The notes beneath the pieces were generated by a model that saw only the letters and a program-made list of their open reading frames with translations, had not been told where the DNA came from and did not search any database. 64,000 nt of DNA, taken from an uncultured Oscillospiraceae bacterium (lineage in GTDB: Bacteria; Bacillota; Clostridia; Oscillospirales; Ruminococcaceae). Below are positions 15,727-24,114 of the stretch, piece by piece. How positions within the stretch are numbered: position 1 is the first letter of the stretch; each line of letters begins with the position of its first letter. Position numbers and translations under genes: made by a program. The DNA is taken from positions 62,001-126,000 of the forward strand of contig CAJTQM010000001.1 of assembly GCA_910578255.1 (NCBI GenBank). The letters run 5' to 3'.

Positions 15727-16770
15727 TTAAAGAATCTGACTTTGGATGTATCCGCCGCCCAGGACCCAGTCCCCATCGTACAAAACGCAGGACTGGCCGG
15801 GGGCAGGAGCGCGCTGGGGGGTATCGAATAGCACCTGGGCCCCGCCGTTTTCCAAAGGGGTGACAGTGGCCGGGGCTTCTTTGGCGGCGGAGCGGATTTT
15901 GGCTCCGGCCCGCAGCGGTCCGTCCGGCCGGTCGAAGGGAATCCAACGGCAGTCCCGCAGAAGAACGCCGGCGGCAAATTCTTCTCCGGACTCGCCCAAA
16001 TAGATGCGGTTGGTCTGCGGGTCCATGGACCGGATAAACACCGGCCTGCCCAGGGCGATGCCCAGACCCTTTCGCTGGCCTACGGTGTAATGCAAAAGAC
16101 CTTTATGCCGCCCGCAGATCGCGCCGTCCGGGCCGATAAAATCCCCCTGGGGCATGGGGCCGAATTGCTTTTCGATGTAGGCCGGATAGTCGTTGTCCGG
16201 GATAAAGCAGATCTCCTGGCTGTCCGGCGCGTTGGCGCAGGGGAGTCCTTCCCGGGCGGCGATGGCGCGCACCTCGTCTTTAGAAAGGACCTCCAGCGGC
16301 AGAGACAGTAAAGAAAGCTGTTCCTGGCTTAACCGGTACAGCATGTAGGATTGATCCCGGGGGAGAAACGCCGCCTTTTTCAGTAAGTACCGCCCCTCCC
16401 GCTGCCGGACGCCGGCGTAATGACCGGTGACCACCTGGCAAAAGCCCCGGGCTTTCGCCTCCCGATAAAGAAGGGCGAATTTGGTGGAGGGATTGCAAAG
16501 GATGCAGGGATTGGGCGTTTCCCCCCGGCGATAGGCTTCGGCCCAGGGGCAGACCACCTCCCGCTGGAACCACTCCTCCTCCCGGGCCACGATCAAGGGG
16601 ATATCCATGGCCCGGGCCACGGATTCGGCAGCCCGGACGGTCCCTTCATGGGCAGGGGAGAGACTGAGCACCAGGCCGGTGACGTCGCAGCCCTGCCGCT
16701 TCATCAAGGAGACGCAGACCGAGGAATCCACCCCGCCGGAAAGGGCCACCAGCACTTTTTTACCGTTCAC
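15727..16770 (-). CDS. mnmA: tRNA-specific 2-thiouridylase MnmA
   Basis: A 347-residue enzyme that thiolates U34 of Lys, Glu and Gln tRNAs, taking sulfur from a cysteine desulfurase. It shows the PP-loop SGGVDSS (11-17), the catalytic Cys92 in PNPCILCN and the persulfide Cys188 in DSQEICFIP. HYTVGQRKGLGIA and the C-terminal barrel region follow. Length is slightly short but complete. It overlaps the 3' end of iscU by 11 bp, so the two are translationally coupled. Third gene of the leftward iscS-iscU-mnmA unit, matching its need for sulfur. Confidence 0.95.
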   Translation of the reverse strand: MNGKKVLVALSGGVDSSVCVSLMKRQGCDVTGLVLSLSPAHEGTVRAAESVARAMDIPLIVAREEEWFQREVVCPWAEAYRRGETPNPCILCNPSTKFALLYREAKARGFCQVVTGHYAGVRQREGRYLLKKAAFLPRDQSYMLYRLSQEQLSLLSLPLEVLSKDEVRAIAAREGLPCANAPDSQEICFIPDNDYPAYIEKQFGPMPQGDFIGPDGAICGRHKGLLHYTVGQRKGLGIALGRPVFIRSMDPQTNRIYLGESGEEFAAGVLLRDCRWIPFDRPDGPLRAGAKIRSAAKEAPATVTPLENGGAQVLFDTPQRAPAPGQSCVLYDGDWVLGGGYIQSQIL

Positions 16771-17197
16771 AGGCCAGATGCTCCTCGTCCGGGTCCTTCA
16801 ATTCGCCAACAAAGGGGGTGGGGTCGATCCCCTGGCGGGTATAGTAGTCGGCCAGGGCGGTTTTGATCGCCTGCTCCGCCAGCACCGAGCAATGGATTTT
16901 TACCGGCGGCAGACCCTCCAGCGCCTCGACCACCGCGCTGTTGGTCAGCTTGAGCGCATCCTCCACCGTTTTGCCCTTGATCATTTCGGTGGCCATGGAA
17001 CTGGTGGCGATGGCCGCGCCGCAGCCGAAGGTTTTAAACTTCACGTCCTCGATGACGCCGTTTTCAATTTTCAGATACATTTTCATAATATCGCCGCATT
17101 TGGCGTTGCCCACTTCACCTACGCCGTTGGCGTCCGGGATTTCCCCCACGTTGCGGGGATTGGTGAAATGATCCATTACTTTTTCCGAGTACAGCAT
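16760..17197 (-). CDS. iscU: IscU-type Fe-S cluster scaffold
   Basis: A 145-residue NifU N-terminal/IscU scaffold on which [2Fe-2S] clusters are built. All three ligand cysteines are present: Cys34 in NAKCGD (with Asp36), Cys59 in FGCGAA, Cys103 in IHCSVLAEQA. It lacks an LPPVK motif in the exact ISC form but has LPPVKIHC, as in IscU proteins that interact with HscA. It is 16 bp downstream of iscS and overlaps mnmA. No SufBCD, HscAB or IscR genes are adjacent. Confidence 0.94.
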   Translation of the reverse strand: MLYSEKVMDHFTNPRNVGEIPDANGVGEVGNAKCGDIMKMYLKIENGVIEDVKFKTFGCGAAIATSSMATEMIKGKTVEDALKLTNSAVVEALEGLPPVKIHCSVLAEQAIKTALADYYTRQGIDPTPFVGELKDPDEEHLACER

Positions 17198-17212
17198 GGC
17201 AAAAAATCCTCC

Positions 17213-18406
17213 TTACGCTTTTGTAATCCGTTCCCACAAGGGGGACATGGCCCGCAGCCGGCTGATGACGCCGGGCAGGACCTCCAGGATATAATCTACG
17301 TCCTCCATGGTGTTTTCGTCGCTGAGACTCAGCCGCAGGGAGCCGTGGGCCACCTCGTGCGCCAGACCGATGCCCAAAAGCACGTGGCTGGGGTCCAGGG
17401 AGCCGGAGGTACAGGCGGAGCCGGAGGAGGCGCAGACGCCCAGGGTGTCCAGCGACAGAAGCAGAGCCTCGCCCTCCACCCCCTCGAAGGAGAAGTTGAC
17501 GTTGCCGGGCAGCCGGCGGACCGGGTCGCCGTTTAAGCGCGCCCGCTCGATGGGCGAAATCCCCGCGATCAGCCGGTCGCGCATGGCGGTCAGCCGGGCG
17601 GCCCGGCCGGGGATGTCGGCGCAGGCGGCCTCGATGGCCGTACCCAGTCCCACGATGGCGGCGATGTTTTCGGTGCCGGCCCGGCGGCCCCGCTCCTGGG
17701 CACCGCCGTCGATCAGGTTGGGAAGGCGGATGCCTTTGCGGCAGTATAGGGCGCCGATGCCTTTCTGGGCGTGGATTTTGTGGCCGGACAAGGAAAGCAG
17801 GTCGATATTCTGCTCGACCACATTGATGGGAACGCTGCCCACGGCCTGGACCGCGTCGGTGTGAAACAGTACCCCGTGCTTTCGGCATACGGCGCCGATT
17901 TGGGGAATGGGCTGGATGGTGCCGATTTCGTTGTTGGCATACATGATGCTGACCAGCGCCGTGTCCTCCCGCAGGGCGGCCTCTACCTGCTCGGCGGTGA
18001 CCAGTCCCTGTTCGCTGACCGGCAGGTAGGTGACCGAAAAGCCCTCCTTTTCCAGGGCGTCGCAGGTGTGCAGCACCGCGTGATGCTCAAACACGGTGGT
18101 GACGATGTGCTTTTTTCCCTCTTTGGCCATCAGGTGAGCGGCGCCTTTAATCGCCCAGTTGTCCGCCTCGGAGCCGCCGGAGGTAAAATAGACCTCCACC
18201 GGGTAGTCTGGGCGGGACTGGGGGACGCCCAGGGCCTTTTCCACCTGGTGACGGGCGTTTTCCATGGCAAGACGGGCCTCCCGGCCCTTTTGATAGATGC
18301 TGGAGGCGTTGCCGTACCCGTCGGTGAGCCAGGGCATCATGGCCTCGAGTACCGCCGGGGAGATTTTCGTGGTGGCCGCGTTGTCCGCGTACACAAATCG
18401 TTTCAT
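17213..18406 (-). CDS. iscS: Cysteine desulfurase (IscS/NifS type)
   Basis: A 397-residue PLP enzyme that removes sulfur from cysteine and passes persulfide to IscU and MnmA. Visible residues are His107 in FEHHA, Asp184 in HTDAVQ, the PLP Lys210 in SLSGHKIHAQKG, and the active Cys332 in SSGSACTSGS, a group I loop. The ATG at 18406 has AGGATGAG upstream. The frame is open much further but codes nothing familiar there and crosses the promoter. First gene of the operon with iscU and mnmA. Confidence 0.95.
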   Translation of the reverse strand: MKRFVYADNAATTKISPAVLEAMMPWLTDGYGNASSIYQKGREARLAMENARHQVEKALGVPQSRPDYPVEVYFTSGGSEADNWAIKGAAHLMAKEGKKHIVTTVFEHHAVLHTCDALEKEGFSVTYLPVSEQGLVTAEQVEAALREDTALVSIMYANNEIGTIQPIPQIGAVCRKHGVLFHTDAVQAVGSVPINVVEQNIDLLSLSGHKIHAQKGIGALYCRKGIRLPNLIDGGAQERGRRAGTENIAAIVGLGTAIEAACADIPGRAARLTAMRDRLIAGISPIERARLNGDPVRRLPGNVNFSFEGVEGEALLLSLDTLGVCASSGSACTSGSLDPSHVLLGIGLAHEVAHGSLRLSLSDENTMEDVDYILEVLPGVISRLRAMSPLWERITKA

Positions 18407-18485
18407 GCTTTTCTCATCCTTTTTGCAATGGCATTGGATTTCATTTTTTCGGGAAGGTCTGGGAGACTTTCCCGTTTCCGACTTT

Positions 18486-18514
18486 ATAATATAGTAAATT
18501 GGTAGGAAATGCAA
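18486..18514 (-). promoter_or_regulatory. SigA promoter for iscS-iscU-mnmA
   Basis: On the minus strand, TTGCAT (18514-18509), 17-bp spacer, TATTAT (18491-18486), giving a ~75-nt leader. Confidence 0.75.
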
Positions 18515-18570
18515 GGGGCCTGGACAAATTTTTCCGCCGGTCCCGCCCGGGGGGGCGCGAAGATGCCTTT

Positions 18571-19014
18571 TTACCGGGAAAAATGAGAGGTGTAGTAGTC
18601 GACGGCCAGCCGGTCGCACAGCTCGTTTTCCGGATGGCCCGCATGGCCCTTGACCCAGCGGAAGGTGACGGTATGCCGGTCGCACAAATCCAGCAGCGCC
18701 TGCCATAAATCGGCGTTGAGCGCGGGGGTTTTGTCGCTTTTGCGCCAGCCGTTGGCCCGCCATTTTTTGGCCCAGCCCTTTTCGATGCCGTTGACCACGT
18801 ACTGGGAGTCGGTGGTCAGGGTAACCCGGCAGGGCTCTTTGAGGGCCGATAGGGCAAAGATGGCGGCCGAGAGTTCCATCCGGTTATTGGTGGTTTTCTC
18901 TTCGCCGCCGCACAGCTGTTTTTCGGCGCCGCCAAAGCGCAGAAGCGCTCCCCACCCGCCGGGACCGGGGTTGCCGGAGCAAGCGCCGTCGGTAAAAATT
19001 TCGACCTGTTTCAT
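18571..19014 (-). CDS. rnhA: Ribonuclease HI
   Basis: A 147-residue RNase HI that cuts the RNA strand of RNA-DNA hybrids. The catalytic set is visible: Asp in EIFTDGACSGNPGPGGW, Glu in NNRMELSAAI, Asp in TTDSQYVV, and Asp in NELCDRLAVD. The basic handle region (GWAKKWRANGWRKSD) is present as in E. coli RNase HI. The ATG at 19014 follows GAAAGGG; the upstream in-frame start at 19059 would leave only 29 bp to the promoter and has no better site. Single gene with promoter at 19095-19123. Confidence 0.94.
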   Translation of the reverse strand: MKQVEIFTDGACSGNPGPGGWGALLRFGGAEKQLCGGEEKTTNNRMELSAAIFALSALKEPCRVTLTTDSQYVVNGIEKGWAKKWRANGWRKSDKTPALNADLWQALLDLCDRHTVTFRWVKGHAGHPENELCDRLAVDYYTSHFSR

Positions 19015-19094
19015 CTTTTGGCCATCCCTTTCATTGTTGCCGCCCATTCCTTTTCTCATGCGGAAAAAATTTCGACAAACGATTCTACCAAATG

Positions 19095-19123
19095 ATTATA
19101 CAATGAAAATATGCCCAGAACAA
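19095..19123 (-). promoter_or_regulatory. SigA promoter for rnhA
   Basis: On the minus strand, TTGTTC (19123-19118), 17-bp spacer, perfect TATAAT (19100-19095). Confidence 0.8.
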
Positions 19124-19219
19124 GAAAAATCCTTTTTGCCAAGCTTAAAGGGGGCGGCAAAGCGCCATACTAAAAAGAAAGAGCCTGCCGGTTGGCGGCG
19201 GTGTTCGCGCAAGGGGGGC

Positions 19220-19248
19220 TTGACAGCACCCGCGCCAGCGGTTACACT
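19220..19248 (+). promoter_or_regulatory. SigA promoter for RNase J, far upstream
   Basis: TTGACA (19220), 17-bp spacer, TACACT (19243). The start codon lies more than 500 bp downstream, so the transcript has a very long leader. Confidence 0.75.
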
Positions 19249-19255
19249 GGATAGA

Positions 19256-19762
19256 AAGATTGTGTTCGTGTTTTCTTTCTGAAAGTCTTTCCCTTTTTCT
19301 AAGAAGGGGAGAGCGGGCCGTTCACGTTAAATAAGAGTTTATGGACGGTTTTGTTTTTCAAAAGGACGCCGCGAAAGGACGCCGCGAAAATCTCCTTGGG
19401 CCTGGGGGCGGAAAAGGGCGCGGGGAAACAAGTTTGCAGGCGGAACGTCCGGCGATTGGTCAAACAAAAAAGGAGAAACGGCTGCTAAAAAAGCGCCGCC
19501 GCAAAGGGCGGACGTTTTTTAAAGTGCGGCGTACCGGCGGGGAGGACCCCGAGATCCGGCGGAAAGGGATTGTGCGCTTTTTAGAAAAGGCACCGGGAAA
19601 ACAACAATCGGATAGAAAATCCGCAAAGGCAAAAACTTTGGAAAAACCGGCGGGCGCGGGGATTTTTCCTGTTCCAGCGCTTTTTAAAGGGCCGGGGAGA
19701 TTTTCCCGGCTTTCGGCGGGGAAACCAAAGGCAGAAAACAACGAAAATTCGGAGGTAGTATT
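19256..19762 (+). promoter_or_regulatory. ~500-nt leader of the RNase J gene
   Basis: No convincing gene. The leader carries two tandem 13-bp copies of AAAGGACGCCGCG (19361-19386), a terminator-like hairpin CCGCC-GCAAAG-GGCGG-ACG-TTTTTT (19496-19520), and an upstream AACGTCC (19444-19450) that could pair with GGACGTT (19510-19516) and open that hairpin. Further GC-rich stems occur up to 19715. This looks like an attenuated or self-regulated leader (inference). A Lys/Arg-rich frame from 19341 crosses it but lacks an RBS. Confidence 0.5.
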
Positions 19763-21820
19763 GTGTCAGCAAATCTGGAAGAAAAAATCAAGAAAGAAAA
19801 TGAGCAGCTGGAAAAAAGTGAGAGCCTTTTGGAAAAAACCGTAAAAAAAGCGATGAATTTTGGCAGAAAGCCTAAGAACGTCCCGAAGAAGGCAGCCGGG
19901 GATGGCGAAAAAAAACAGGCTGAGCAGAAAAAGGAAGAGGTCAAGGGCGCGGCGAAGGAGTCGGCCAGAAAGAAAGGCCAGCCGGCCAAGCGCACCGGAG
20001 GCAAAAAGCCGTCTCAGGGGCAGACAGAGTCGGCGGCGGCAAAGCAGACCGCGGCCGCCAAAAGCCCCGCCAAGTCCCGCCAGGGGACCGGAAAGGCCGC
20101 CTCCAAATCCCAGACCGGGACCCGGGGCAGAAAGGCCGCGCCCAAGAGCGAAAAAAAGCAGCCGGTGCGGATTATCTCGTTAGGCGGGCTGGGGGAAATC
20201 GGCAAAAACGTCACGGTTTACGAGTCGGGCAACGACATGTTTGTGGTGGACTGCGGCCTGGCTTTCCCGGAGGCGGATATGCCGGGGGTGGATCTGGTAA
20301 TCCCGGACTTTACCTATCTTATAAAAAACAAGGATAAGCTGCGGGGGATAGTGATCACCCACGGCCACGAAGACCATATCGGGTCGCTGCCCTATCTTCT
20401 CAAAGAACTGAACGTGCCGCTGTACGGCACCCGCCTGACCCTGGGCCTTGTGGAGGGAAAGCTGCGGGAGCACGGGCTTTTGTCCCGAACCAAGCTGCAT
20501 GTGATCTCTCCCGGCGACGTGGTGAAAATGGGCTGCATGTCGGTGGAGGCCATCCGGGTGAACCACTCGATTCCCGACGCGGTGGCCTTTGCCATCCACA
20601 CGCCGGCGGGGGTCATCGTCCACACCGGGGACTTTAAAATCGACTACAACCCCATCGAGGGGGAGGTCATCGACCTGGGCCGTTTCGGCGAGTTGGGCAA
20701 GCAGGGGGTCCTGGCGCTTTTGCAGGATTCCACCAATGTGGAAAAGCCCGGCAGCACCCCCAGCGAAAGCAAGGTGGGAGAATCCTTTAACATGCTGTTC
20801 GCCAGAGGGGAAAACAAGCGAATTATTGTGGCCAGCTTTTCCTCCAACATCCACCGCATTCAGCAGATTGTGGATTTGTGCCACAAGCTGGGGCGCAAGG
20901 TGGCGGTATCCGGCCGCAGCATGATCAATGTGGTGACCAAGGCCATTGAATTGGGATATCTGCACGTGCCCAAGGGCCTTTTGATCGACATCGACGACAT
21001 TCGCCGGTATCCAGCCTCGAAAATTACGGTCATCACCACCGGCAGCCAGGGGGAGCCTATGTCCGCCCTGACGCGGATGGCGGGCGGCGACCACCGGCAG
21101 GTCCAGGTAACCGAGGACGACCTGATCATCATCTCGGCGACCCCCATCCCCGGCAATGAAAAGCTGGTGGGCCGGGTGGTCAATGAACTGCTGAAGCTGG
21201 GCGCCGATGTGGTATACGAAAAAATGTACGAGGTGCATGTGTCCGGCCACGCCTGCCAGGATGAGTTAAAGCTGATGATGAACCTGGTGCGGCCCCAATT
21301 TTTTATCCCGGTGCATGGCGAGTATAAGCATCTTCGCAAACACGCGGATTTGGCTGTGGCCATGGGGATTCCGGCCAAAAATGTGCACATAAGCGAAATC
21401 GGCGAGGTAATGGAGTTGGACGGCCAGTCCTTAAAGGTGGTAGGCTCGGTGCCCTCAGGCCAGGTACTGGTCGACGGGCTGGGCGTAGGCGATGTGGGCA
21501 GCATTGTGCTGCGGGACCGCAAGCATCTGGCGGAGGATGGGCTAATTATTCTGGTGGCGGCCATCGACGGGAACTCGGGCGCGCTGCTGTCCGGGCCGGA
21601 TATCGTCTCCCGCGGGTTTGTGTATGTGCGGGAGGCGGAGGATTTGATGAACGAGACCCGCCGGATCGCCAAAAAGACCATCGAGGAATGCCGGGCGGGC
21701 AACATCCGGGAATGGGGCACCATGAAAAACCGGCTGCGGGACGAAGTCGGCGGCTTTTTATTCCAGAAGACCCGCCGCTCTCCCATGATTCTGCCGATCA
21801 TCCAGGAAATCCGGCAATAA
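19763..21820 (+). CDS. rnj: Ribonuclease J with a long basic N-terminal extension
   Basis: A 685-residue RNase J, the endo- and 5'-exonuclease of mRNA decay and rRNA maturation. The beta-lactamase core begins near residue 134 (RIISLGGLGEIGKN), with the metal motif THGHEDHIGSLP (His200), the beta-CASP domain (SGRSMINVV, TTGSQGEP), PVHGEYKH, and the C-terminal domain. Usual length is ~555. The extra ~130 residues at the start are Lys/Ala/Gln/Pro-rich, low-complexity and probably disordered, perhaps an RNA or ribosome contact. Starts at GTG with GGAGG 8 nt upstream. No rpoY-like gene precedes it. Confidence 0.94.
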   Translation: MSANLEEKIKKENEQLEKSESLLEKTVKKAMNFGRKPKNVPKKAAGDGEKKQAEQKKEEVKGAAKESARKKGQPAKRTGGKKPSQGQTESAAAKQTAAAKSPAKSRQGTGKAASKSQTGTRGRKAAPKSEKKQPVRIISLGGLGEIGKNVTVYESGNDMFVVDCGLAFPEADMPGVDLVIPDFTYLIKNKDKLRGIVITHGHEDHIGSLPYLLKELNVPLYGTRLTLGLVEGKLREHGLLSRTKLHVISPGDVVKMGCMSVEAIRVNHSIPDAVAFAIHTPAGVIVHTGDFKIDYNPIEGEVIDLGRFGELGKQGVLALLQDSTNVEKPGSTPSESKVGESFNMLFARGENKRIIVASFSSNIHRIQQIVDLCHKLGRKVAVSGRSMINVVTKAIELGYLHVPKGLLIDIDDIRRYPASKITVITTGSQGEPMSALTRMAGGDHRQVQVTEDDLIIISATPIPGNEKLVGRVVNELLKLGADVVYEKMYEVHVSGHACQDELKLMMNLVRPQFFIPVHGEYKHLRKHADLAVAMGIPAKNVHISEIGEVMELDGQSLKVVGSVPSGQVLVDGLGVGDVGSIVLRDRKHLAEDGLIILVAAIDGNSGALLSGPDIVSRGFVYVREAEDLMNETRRIAKKTIEECRAGNIREWGTMKNRLRDEVGGFLFQKTRRSPMILPIIQEIRQ

Positions 21821-21834
21821 ACCGAAAAAACCAG

Positions 21835-21870
21835 GGCCGTCCGTGTATGCGGGCGGCCATCGGCGTTTTT
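21835..21870 (+). terminator. Possible terminator after RNase J
   Basis: GGCCGTCCG / CGGGCGGCC hairpin followed, after seven bases, by a five-T run. Weak spacing. Confidence 0.45.
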
Positions 21871-21907
21871 GGGCGAAAGGGGACGGGAGAAATCTTTTGC
21901 CGGATGG

Positions 21908-21937
21908 TTGAGATTCCCTATAAGGTTATGGTATAAT
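21908..21937 (+). promoter_or_regulatory. SigA promoter for the gdpP operon
   Basis: TTGAGA (21908), 18-bp spacer, perfect TATAAT (21932). The -10 lies inside the inverted repeat at 21930-21960. Confidence 0.75.
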
Positions 21938-21960
21938 AACAACAAGATCGTTATTATACC
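21930..21960. repeat. Inverted repeat over the gdpP promoter start region
   Basis: GGTATAATAAC (21930-21940) and GTTATTATACC (21950-21960), perfect 11-bp arms with a 9-bp centre covering the -10 and expected start site. A third related copy, CCAATTATACC, follows at about 21992-22002. Confidence 0.7.
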
Positions 21961-22099
21961 CGGATTTTCATGGCCGCCCTATGGGCATGGCCAATTATAC
22001 CATCTGACATACAAAATCCATACGGTCACTCTGTGCAGGATGACCGCGTGGAAAGACGACAGAATTTCCAGACGAAATTTTTGCAAAAGGAGAGGCGGT

Positions 22100-24088
22100 A
22101 TGGAGAAAAAATATTGGTGGCTCAGACCCGTTTTGGCGGCGCCATTGGCCCTTGGTGCTTTGTTGACCCTCTTATCCGCTTTTGTGAATATCTACCTTTT
22201 TTATCTGGAGGCGCTGCTGTTAATCTGCGTGACCATGTACGTGCTGTTTAAGCTGCGGGGCTTTCAGCAGGATATGTACGCGTTTTTGTCCTATTTAAGC
22301 GACAATCTGACCCTGACCCGCCGGGAGAGTCTGGAAAACATCCCGTTCCCAATTCTTGTGGCGGACAAAAACGGGAAAATCGTCTGGTACAACCGCAGGT
22401 GCAAGGACGATGTATTGCAGGGCGAGGACCTGTTCGGCCTGCCGGTTTCGGATGTGGTGGCCGGGGCGGACCCGGCGGATCCGGCCCGGGTACAAGGCAG
22501 CGGAATCCGCTATAAAAACAAGCTGTACACGGTACATGTAAGCACGGTTGTGTCCGAAGAGGGCGCGCCGGTCAGCGTATATTTTTTAATCGACGACACC
22601 ACCTTGAAAAAATACATGTTCGAATACAAGGAATCCCGTCCGTCGGTGGGCATTGTGGTGATTGACAACTATCAGGAGATCATGCAGGACGCCAAGGAGA
22701 GCGAGAAGGCCCAGACCATCGGCCAGCTGGAGACCATCATCGAAAACTATATGGCCCAGGGCAACTGCCTTTTGCGGCGGCTGGACCGGGACCGGTTTTT
22801 ATTGGTGGCCGAGGAGCGGCAGCTGCGCAAGATGATTGAGCGGCGGTTCGACATCTTAGATCAGGTGCGGCAGGTATCCCTAAGCGACAACGTGCCGTCG
22901 ACCTTGTCCATCGGCATCGGTCAGGGGGCCGCCAGCTTGCAGGAGAGCGAGAAAATGGCCCGGCAAGCGCTGGAGATGGCGTTGGGCCGGGGCGGCGACC
23001 AGGTGGCGATCAAGTCCGGCAGCAGCTTCTCCTTTTACGGCGGCACCTCCAAGGGGGTGGAGAAACGGACCAAGGTCAAGACCCGAATTATGGCTTCGGC
23101 GCTGGCGGAGTTAATCGGCACAGCGGAAAACGTGCTGATTATGGGACATCAGTTCGCCGATTTGGACTGTTTGGGCTCCGCCGTGGGCATGTACCGGGCG
23201 GTCCGGCAGATGGGCAAGCCGGCGTCGATTGTGTTAAACCGCCAGCGGAACCTGGCCTTCCCCTTATACAATCTGCTGGCCCAAAACGGGTACGCCGAGG
23301 CGTTTGTGGAGCCGGAATCCGCAGTCGATCTGATCGGGAAGAAAACCCTTTTGATTGTGGTGGACACCCATCTGCCCCATATTCTGGAATCCCGGGAGGT
23401 GTACAACGCCTGTAAGACGGTGGTTGTCATCGACCATCACCGCAAGATGGTGGGACACATCGACAACGCGGTGATTTTTTACCACGAGCCTTACGCGTCC
23501 TCCGCGTCGGAGATGGTCACAGAACTGGTGCAGTATTTCGGCGACCATGTGAAAATCGGCAAGCTGGAGGCTGAGTCCCTTTTGTCCGGCATTATGCTGG
23601 ACACCAAAAATTTTGTGATGAAAACCGGCGTGCGGACCTTTGAGGCGGCGGCCTATCTGCGCAAGCAGGGGGCGGACACGGTGGAAGTGCGGGGGCTGTT
23701 CTCCAACTCTATGGACGATTACCAGAAAAAGACCCGGCTGGTGTCTTCGGCGGAGGTTTACCGGGGCTGCGCCATTGCCGCCGGCGAATACACCGAGGAT
23801 ATTAAGCTGATCGCGCCCCAGGCGGCGGATGAACTTTTGGGCATCAACGACGTGACCGCTTCGTTTGTTTTGTATGAGTATGACGGCGGGGTATCCTTCT
23901 CGGCCCGGAGCATGGGCGGCATGAACGTTCAGGTGATTATGGAGGCCTTAGGCGGTGGCGGACACATGACCATGGCCGGCGCCCAGATGAAGGACGTGAA
24001 CATGGAATCGGCCCGGCAGAAGCTGTTGGAGGCCATCGACCAGTATTTTGAGCAGCAGCCTAAAGAGAAAGTAAGACAAAAGCCCTGA
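22100..24088 (+). CDS. gdpP: GdpP-type cyclic-di-AMP phosphodiesterase
   Basis: A 662-residue membrane protein that hydrolyses c-di-AMP, so controlling cell wall and potassium homeostasis. Two N-terminal membrane helices (about 9-28 and 32-50), a PAS-like region (about 75-175) and a degenerate GGDEF domain (about 178-320, no GGDEF motif) precede the DHH domain. That domain shows GHQFADLDCLGSA near 349, VVDTH and VIDHHRKM near 444. The DHHA1 domain has GGGGHMTMAG near 617. RBS AAAGGAGAG at the ATG 22100. It heads gdpP-rplI-dnaB, a conserved Bacillota order. Confidence 0.95.
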   Translation: MEKKYWWLRPVLAAPLALGALLTLLSAFVNIYLFYLEALLLICVTMYVLFKLRGFQQDMYAFLSYLSDNLTLTRRESLENIPFPILVADKNGKIVWYNRRCKDDVLQGEDLFGLPVSDVVAGADPADPARVQGSGIRYKNKLYTVHVSTVVSEEGAPVSVYFLIDDTTLKKYMFEYKESRPSVGIVVIDNYQEIMQDAKESEKAQTIGQLETIIENYMAQGNCLLRRLDRDRFLLVAEERQLRKMIERRFDILDQVRQVSLSDNVPSTLSIGIGQGAASLQESEKMARQALEMALGRGGDQVAIKSGSSFSFYGGTSKGVEKRTKVKTRIMASALAELIGTAENVLIMGHQFADLDCLGSAVGMYRAVRQMGKPASIVLNRQRNLAFPLYNLLAQNGYAEAFVEPESAVDLIGKKTLLIVVDTHLPHILESREVYNACKTVVVIDHHRKMVGHIDNAVIFYHEPYASSASEMVTELVQYFGDHVKIGKLEAESLLSGIMLDTKNFVMKTGVRTFEAAAYLRKQGADTVEVRGLFSNSMDDYQKKTRLVSSAEVYRGCAIAAGEYTEDIKLIAPQAADELLGINDVTASFVLYEYDGGVSFSARSMGGMNVQVIMEALGGGGHMTMAGAQMKDVNMESARQKLLEAIDQYFEQQPKEKVRQKP

Positions 24089-24114
24089 AAGGGGCGTTTA
24101 GGAGGAGAAATGCA

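Noticed and set aside
18407..18763. N-terminal extension of IscS
   Set aside because: The open frame upstream crosses the promoter and part of rnhA, and resembles no desulfurase sequence.
19341..19844. Lys/Arg-rich frame of 167 residues across the RNase J leader
   Set aside because: No ribosome binding site, low-complexity composition, overlaps the start of RNase J by 82 bp, and no family resemblance.
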